From contig NZ_JAIUJY010000007.1 in NCBI RefSeq assembly GCF_020166105.1, positions 1 through 64,000 of the forward strand: a stretch of 64,000 nucleotides of DNA, in the 5' to 3' direction. A program made the position numbers and the translations under genes. This document shows positions 59,561-64,000 of this stretch, piece by piece. Every line of letters begins with the position of its first letter. Within the stretch, counting starts at the first letter, position 1. This stretch comes from Blastococcus sp. LR1 (lineage in GTDB: Bacteria; Actinomycetota; Actinomycetes; Mycobacteriales; Geodermatophilaceae). Under the pieces are notes generated by a model, which did not search any database, had not been told where the DNA came from, and saw only the letters and a list, made by a program, of their open reading frames with translations.

Positions 59561-61693
59561 TCACCCGGAGACGGGCACGGCCCGGCCGGCCTCGGCGAGG
59601 GCGCAGACGTCGCCACCGGCCTGCTGGATCTGGCGGACCCAGTCGATCAGCCGGTCGGCGGACATCGGGTGCCCGAGCAGCCAGCCCTGGGCCAGGTCGC
59701 AGCCGGCCGCACGCACCATCCGCAGGTGCTCCGGCGTCTCGATCCCCTCGGCCACCGACCGGATCCCGAGGGTCCGGGTGAGGCCGACGATGGCGGCGAG
59801 GACCGCGCCGGTGTCCCCGGCGGCCACCCGTTCGGCGGCGGCGAGCAGTGACCTGTCGATCTTGAGCGTGCCGATGGGCAGCGAGAACAGCTGCGCCAGC
59901 GACGACCAGCCGGTGCCGAAGTCGTCGATCGCCACCCGCACCCCGAAGCTGCGCAGCACCGAGAGCTGGTCCTCGGCGCGGGTGGGGTCCTCGGCGACGC
60001 TCGTCTCGGTCAGCTCGAGCACCAGCTGGTCGGCCGGCAGGCCCGACTGCTGCAGGGCGACGCGCACGTCGCGCACCAGCGTCTCGGCGGAGAAGTGCCG
60101 GGCGCTGATGTTGACCGACATCCGCAGGCGGAACCCTTCGGCGGCCCACTCGGCGGCCTTGCGGGTCGTCTCTCGCAGCAGCCACCGGGTGATCGGGATG
60201 ATCTGCCCGGTCTCCTCGGCCACCGACAGGAAGGTGTCCGGAGGGAGGAGGCCGCGCTCCGGGTGCTGCCAGCGGACCAGCGCCTCGACGCCGTCGATCC
60301 GGCCGGTGTCCAGCCGGACCACCGGCTGGTAGTGCACGACCAGCTCCCCGATCGCGTCACCGCGCAGCCGGGTGGCGACCTCGAGCCGCCAGCGGGCGGC
60401 CTCGCGCAGCGACGGGGAGAACAGGTGCACGCGGTCCCGCCCCGAGCTCTTGGCGGCGAACATCGCGGCGTCGGCGTCGCTGAGCAGGTGGTGCGCGTCG
60501 GTCACCTCCGGCCGCGCGACGGCGACGCCGATGCTGGCGCTCAGCGGCACGGTGATCGCCCCGACCTGGAACGGCAGGGCGAAGACCGTCTGCAGGCGGA
60601 AGGCCAGCGCGGCGGCCTCGGAGGCGTCGCACCCGTGGGCGAGGACGACGAACTGGTCCCCTCCCAGCCGGGCCACGGTGTCCCCCGGCCGGATCTCCTC
60701 CGAGAGGCGACCGGCCACCTGGCGCAGCAGCTCGTCACCGATCTGGTGGCCGAGCGAGTCGTTGATGGTCTTGAAGCCGTCCAGGTCGAGCATGAGCAGC
60801 GCGCCGTCGGTCCGGCCGGCCTCGGCGAGGGCCTCGCCGGTCAGCTCCAGCAGCCGCGAGCGGTTGGGCAGGCCGGTCAGGTCGTCGTGCCGGACCTTCC
60901 ACTCCAGCTCCTCGCGCGCCCGAACCTGCTCGGTGACGTCGGTGTGCGTGATGACGACGCGTCCACCGTGGTCGACGCGGGTGGCCCGGAGGTGGAACCA
61001 CACGGTCCCCCGGGGGCTGTCGGCGGAGTAGTCGAGAGAGAAGGACCGGCCGTCGGAGCGCGAGGTCTCCGACAGCAGCTCCCGCAGCCCCTCGGTGAGC
61101 TCGGCGTGCGGCCGGGCACCCAGACCACGGGTCATGGCGGTCAGGTAGTCCTCGCCGGGGCGCCCCGGCCAGGCCGGCCCGGGCAGCACCTCCACCCCGC
61201 TGCGAGCCCAGGCGCCGTTGGCCGACAGGATCCGCCCGTCGGGGCCCACCAGGACGGTGGGCGAGGGCAGCGCCTCCAGGACGGCACTCAACCCGCGCAG
61301 CTGGTTCTCGCGCTCCTCGTCGCTGCGGCGCCGGCCGTCGATGTCGCGGAAGAGGACCGCGGCTCCTGCTGGGTCCGGGAAGATCCGGACCTCGAACCAG
61401 CGGCTGCTCGGCTCGTAGAAGTACTGGAACTCCCGGGACCGGCCGTCCTCGAGCACCTGCTGGTACTGCTCCTGGGCGAGCGAACCGCGCAGGGCCGGGA
61501 ACTCCTCGACGGCGGCCCGCCCGATCAGCTCCTCCGCCGTCCGGCCGAGCATCTTCTCGGCAGCGGCGTTCACGTAGGCGAAGCGGCCGTCCGGGTCCAG
61601 GCGGTAGACCGCGTCCGGGACGTTCCCCAGCGGGTCTGGCCGGCCTCCCGGGGGCCGGTCGTCACCTGGTTGCACGCTGCCCGCTCTCGTCAC
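59561..61693 (-). CDS. PAS-PAS-GGDEF-EAL protein with degenerate GGDQF
   Basis: 710 aa. Two PAS domains (about 25-125 and 135-255), GGDEF (about 270-430) and EAL (about 445-700). The cyclase site reads RLGGDQF, with Glu replaced by Gln, while the RxxD I-site (RPGD) remains, so the GGDEF domain is probably a c-di-GMP or GTP sensor. The EAL residues VEALVRW, NISARHF, LELTETS, AIDDFGTG, LKIDRS, AEGIET and QGWLLGHP are intact, so it should act as a phosphodiesterase. GTG start. Confidence 0.92.
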   Translation of the reverse strand: MTRAGSVQPGDDRPPGGRPDPLGNVPDAVYRLDPDGRFAYVNAAAEKMLGRTAEELIGRAAVEEFPALRGSLAQEQYQQVLEDGRSREFQYFYEPSSRWFEVRIFPDPAGAAVLFRDIDGRRRSDEERENQLRGLSAVLEALPSPTVLVGPDGRILSANGAWARSGVEVLPGPAWPGRPGEDYLTAMTRGLGARPHAELTEGLRELLSETSRSDGRSFSLDYSADSPRGTVWFHLRATRVDHGGRVVITHTDVTEQVRAREELEWKVRHDDLTGLPNRSRLLELTGEALAEAGRTDGALLMLDLDGFKTINDSLGHQIGDELLRQVAGRLSEEIRPGDTVARLGGDQFVVLAHGCDASEAAALAFRLQTVFALPFQVGAITVPLSASIGVAVARPEVTDAHHLLSDADAAMFAAKSSGRDRVHLFSPSLREAARWRLEVATRLRGDAIGELVVHYQPVVRLDTGRIDGVEALVRWQHPERGLLPPDTFLSVAEETGQIIPITRWLLRETTRKAAEWAAEGFRLRMSVNISARHFSAETLVRDVRVALQQSGLPADQLVLELTETSVAEDPTRAEDQLSVLRSFGVRVAIDDFGTGWSSLAQLFSLPIGTLKIDRSLLAAAERVAAGDTGAVLAAIVGLTRTLGIRSVAEGIETPEHLRMVRAAGCDLAQGWLLGHPMSADRLIDWVRQIQQAGGDVCALAEAGRAVPVSG

Positions 61694-61793
61694 TCATCCG
61701 GCCCGCAGCTGCGGGGTCCGGGCACGCGCCGCCCACCCCGGAGGAACGGGCAGCACGTGGGTCGCTCCCGAGCGTAGTAGCTCGCGGCCCTCG

Positions 61794-63422
61794 TCAGGGT
61801 GCCGAGACGCCAGCCCGTTCCACGATCCCCGGAACGGCGGGGGTCGCGGGCAGCATGCCCAGCACGCTCCCGGCCTCTCCGCCCAGGCGGGAGGCGCAGA
61901 AGGTGTCGGCGACGGCCGTCGGCGCGTACCGCAGGAGCAGCGAGCCCTGCAGGCAGAGCGCCAGCTGGCCGGCGATGCGGCGGGCCCGGAACGGCAGCCC
62001 CTCGCGGTCGCCGAGCTCCGCCGAGAGCCGCTTCACCGCGTCGTCGAAGCGCCGGTCGGCGCCGCGGGCGAGCTCCAGTTCCGCGACGACGGCCGCCAGC
62101 GACTCCTCGGAGCGCTCCAGGGCGCGCAGGACGTCGAGGGCGATGACGTTGCCCGAGCCCTCCCAGATGGAGTTCAGCGGCGCCTGCCGGTAGAGCCGCG
62201 GCAGGCCGGACTCCTCGACGTACCCGTTGCCGCCCAGGACCTCCATCGCCTCGGCGACGACGCCCGGCGTCCGCTTGCACACCCAGTACTTCGCGGCCGC
62301 CCCCGCGAGCCGGAGGAACGCCGCCTCGCCCTGGTCGACCGCGGCCGCCAGCCGGATCGCCAGCGCGGTGGCCGCCTCGCTCTCCACGGCGAGGTCGGCC
62401 AGCACGTTCTGCATCAGCGGCTGGTCGACGAGCAGCGCGCCGAAGGCCGACCGGTGACGGGCGTGGTGGATCGCCTGGGTCAGCGCCGCCCTGACCGTCG
62501 CCGCGGAGCCGAGGACGCAGTCCACGCGGGTCATGTTGACCATCTCGATGATCGCCGGGACGCCGCGACCGGGCTCTCCCACCAGCCAGCCGGTGGTGCC
62601 GTCGAACTCGACCTCGCTGGAGGCGTTCGACCGGTCGCCCAGCTTGTCCTTGAGACGTTGCACGGAGAACACGTTGCGGCTGCCGTCCGGGAGCACGCGC
62701 GGAACGGCGAAGCAGGAGACCCCGTCGTCCAGCTGCGCCAGGACCAGGAACAGGTCGCTCATCGGGGCGCTGGTGAACCACTTGTGGCCGGTGAGCGCGT
62801 AGCTGCCGTCCGGCCGGGCGACCGCGCGGGTGGCGTTCGCCCGCACGTCGGAGCCGCCCTGCTTCTCGGTCATGCCCATGCCGGCGATCAGCCCGGCCTT
62901 GCCGGTGGGCTCGGTCAGGCCGAACTGGTAGGCGCGCGCGGTCAGGCCGGGCTCGTACCGGGCGGCGAGCTCCGGGGCGCGCCGGAGCGCGGGGACGACG
63001 GCGTAGGTCATCGTCACCGGGCAGCCGTGGCCCATCTCCACCTGCGTCCAGCCCAGGTAGCCGACAGCGCGGCGCACGTGTGCGTGGCGCGCCCCCGCGG
63101 ACTGCTCGGCCCAGGGCGCGCCCGCCAGGCCGTGCTCGACGGCGCTGCGCATGAGCTCGTGCCAGGCGGGATGGAACTCCACCTCGTCGATCCGGTGGCC
63201 GTAGCGGTCGTGGGTGCGCAGCCGGGGCGGGTTCTCGTTCGCCAGCCGGCCCCACTCCTGCGCCTGCTCGCTGCCGGCCAGCCGGCCGAGGTCGGCCAGG
63301 GAGGCGAGGGTCCCGGCGTCCGCGTGCCGCACGCAGGCCTCGGCGAGGGCGGCGTCCCCGGCGATCGGGTCGTGGCCCGCCAGCGGGGGGACCTGGTTGA
63401 GGACCTCGTGCGTCGCGCTCAT
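61794..63422 (-). CDS. aidB: AidB-like acyl-CoA dehydrogenase family protein
   Basis: 542 aa, the AidB length (ordinary acyl-CoA dehydrogenases have about 380). FAD/acyl-CoA region motifs GMGMTEKQGGSDVR and LTGHKWFTSAPMSDLFLVLAQ, and late ALNSIWEGSGNVIALDVLRAL with the catalytic-type Glu, match AidB of the adaptive response, a flavoprotein linked to alkylation protection. TACGGT lies 6 bases before the ATG, indicating a leaderless mRNA. The assignment rests on motif memory, and a long isovaleryl-CoA dehydrogenase is the alternative. Confidence 0.85.
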   Translation of the reverse strand: MSATHEVLNQVPPLAGHDPIAGDAALAEACVRHADAGTLASLADLGRLAGSEQAQEWGRLANENPPRLRTHDRYGHRIDEVEFHPAWHELMRSAVEHGLAGAPWAEQSAGARHAHVRRAVGYLGWTQVEMGHGCPVTMTYAVVPALRRAPELAARYEPGLTARAYQFGLTEPTGKAGLIAGMGMTEKQGGSDVRANATRAVARPDGSYALTGHKWFTSAPMSDLFLVLAQLDDGVSCFAVPRVLPDGSRNVFSVQRLKDKLGDRSNASSEVEFDGTTGWLVGEPGRGVPAIIEMVNMTRVDCVLGSAATVRAALTQAIHHARHRSAFGALLVDQPLMQNVLADLAVESEAATALAIRLAAAVDQGEAAFLRLAGAAAKYWVCKRTPGVVAEAMEVLGGNGYVEESGLPRLYRQAPLNSIWEGSGNVIALDVLRALERSEESLAAVVAELELARGADRRFDDAVKRLSAELGDREGLPFRARRIAGQLALCLQGSLLLRYAPTAVADTFCASRLGGEAGSVLGMLPATPAVPGIVERAGVSAP

Positions 63423-63428
63423 GGGCGC

Positions 63429-63434
63429 ACCGTA
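63429..63434 (-). promoter_or_regulatory. -10 box of leaderless aidB-like gene
   Basis: Minus strand TACGGT, 6 bases before the ATG at 63422. Confidence 0.5.
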
Positions 63435-63461
63435 ACGCGGCCCGGCTGCGATCCGGCTCCT

Positions 63462-64000
63462 TCAGGCGGGCGGACCACCCAGCAGCAGCTCGCGCAGCAG
63501 GTGCATCGCCATCGTGACGGATCGGTCCCGCACGGCCGACCGGGAACCGTGCAGGCGCAGCGCCCGCTCCCGGACCCCGTCGGGGCCGACCACGCAGACG
63601 TGCACGGTGCCGACCGGCTTGTCCGGTGTTCCGCCGCCGGGGCCGGCGACGCCGGTGATGCCCACCCCCACGTCCGCGCCGAACCGCGCCCGGACGCCGT
63701 CGGCGAGCGCGCGGGCCACCTGCGGGCTGACCGCCCCGTGCTCGGCCAACAGGTCCGCCGGGACCTCCAGCAGCTGCTGCTTCGCCGAGTTCGCGTAGGC
63801 GGTGACTCCGCCCAGCACGTAGGCCGAGGAGCCGGGACGCTCGATGAGCCGGGCGGACAGGAGCCCCCCGGTGCACGACTCGGCGGTCGCGATCGTCAGC
63901 CCGCGGTCGGCGAGAGCTCCGGCCACCAGCTCGTCGAGGGTGGGCCCGGTGGAGAAGAGGGTGTCCGCGTACCGCTGGGTGAGGACGTCGGAGAGCCGGT
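63462..64000 (-). CDS. cinA: CinA-family protein, nicotinamide-nucleotide amidohydrolase domain (5' end outside window)
   Basis: At least 179 aa, open to the right edge. The C-terminal CinA domain is complete: [17 protein letters not shown] (catalytic Ser), [32 protein letters not shown] and [20 protein letters not shown]. It deamidates NMN to NaMN in pyridine-nucleotide salvage. Residues encoded before the GTG at 63926 ([20 protein letters not shown]) match the linker to an N-terminal MoaB-like domain, so this is probably a full-length CinA cut by the window edge. Confidence 0.9.
   Translation of the reverse strand, partial: RLSDVLTQRYADTLFSTGPTLDELVAGALADRGLTIATAESCTGGLLSARLIERPGSSAYVLGGVTAYANSAKQQLLEVPADLLAEHGAVSPQVARALADGVRARFGADVGVGITGVAGPGGGTPDKPVGTVHVCVVGPDGVRERALRLHGSRSAVRDRSVTMAMHLLRELLLGGPPA

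Overview
The window is very GC-rich DNA from an actinobacterium. The gene content (several SpoIIE-type phosphatases, GAF-ANTAR and HATPase switch proteins, a SipW-type secretion pair, a ykoEDC thiamine transporter, LigC-type ligase, C-minus S4) and frequent leaderless starts behind TANNNT boxes fit a Geodermatophilaceae-like soil or rock genus (Blastococcus, Geodermatophilus, Modestobacter). That placement is inference; no 16S gene is inside the window, although its leader is.

Layout. 1-60 carries, on the minus strand, the boxA-like leader of an rRNA operon that would begin just left of the window. 0.2-5.9 kb: AlkB-like dioxygenase, RecQ-type helicase with a phosphoribosyltransferase-like tail, PHP phosphatase, BenE-type symporter, acetyltransferase. 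5.9-8.0 kb: a SipW-type signal peptidase fused to a DUF5305-like region, with its probable secreted substrate, separated by strong hairpins. 8.3-12.6 kb: a soluble chemoreceptor-like protein and two convergent SpoIIE phosphatases. 12.7-15.7 kb: Ohr peroxidase with a divergent TetR regulator, then rpsD and a DUF2470 gene sharing an iron box. 15.8-25.9 kb: purine/uracil permease; two copies of a two-gene module (small WFDAG-family protein plus GAF-EAL protein), the first preceded by a truncated duplicate; dehydrogenases, a beta-lactamase-family hydrolase, a PAS-GGDEF protein. 26-32.7 kb: Old Yellow Enzyme, ABC exporter with divergent MarR, small proteins, SulP transporter with MerR. 32.8-41.2 kb: ATP-dependent DNA ligase, membrane PAS-GGDEF protein, MEDS-HATPase protein, phosphoribosyltransferase next to a parS-like site, rRNA methyltransferase-like protein, MsrA, NADP oxidoreductase and hydrolase. 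41.3-46.7 kb: rhodanese remnant, SDR, MntH behind a DtxR/MntR-type box, and a TPP riboswitch driving ykoEDC. 46.8-53.2 kb: HATPase, a large GAF/PAS SpoIIE phosphatase, a gene-poor stretch, a repeat-containing unknown protein, an APC permease. 53.2-64 kb: GAF-ANTAR, HATPase, a dynamin-like GTPase pair downstream of PilZ, NYN protein, GGDEF-EAL protein, AidB-like dehydrogenase, and cinA running off the right edge.

Two themes recur. Signalling: three GGDEF-containing proteins, three EAL domains and a PilZ effector form a dense c-di-GMP set, and three SpoIIE phosphatases plus three HATPase proteins suggest partner-switching control of sigma factors. Damage and oxidant defence: AlkB, RecQ, ligase, AidB, Ohr, MsrA and MntH. 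No tRNA, CRISPR array, insertion sequence or prophage was seen. All positions and motifs come from reading the sequence; family names come from recognition of motifs, not from a search.
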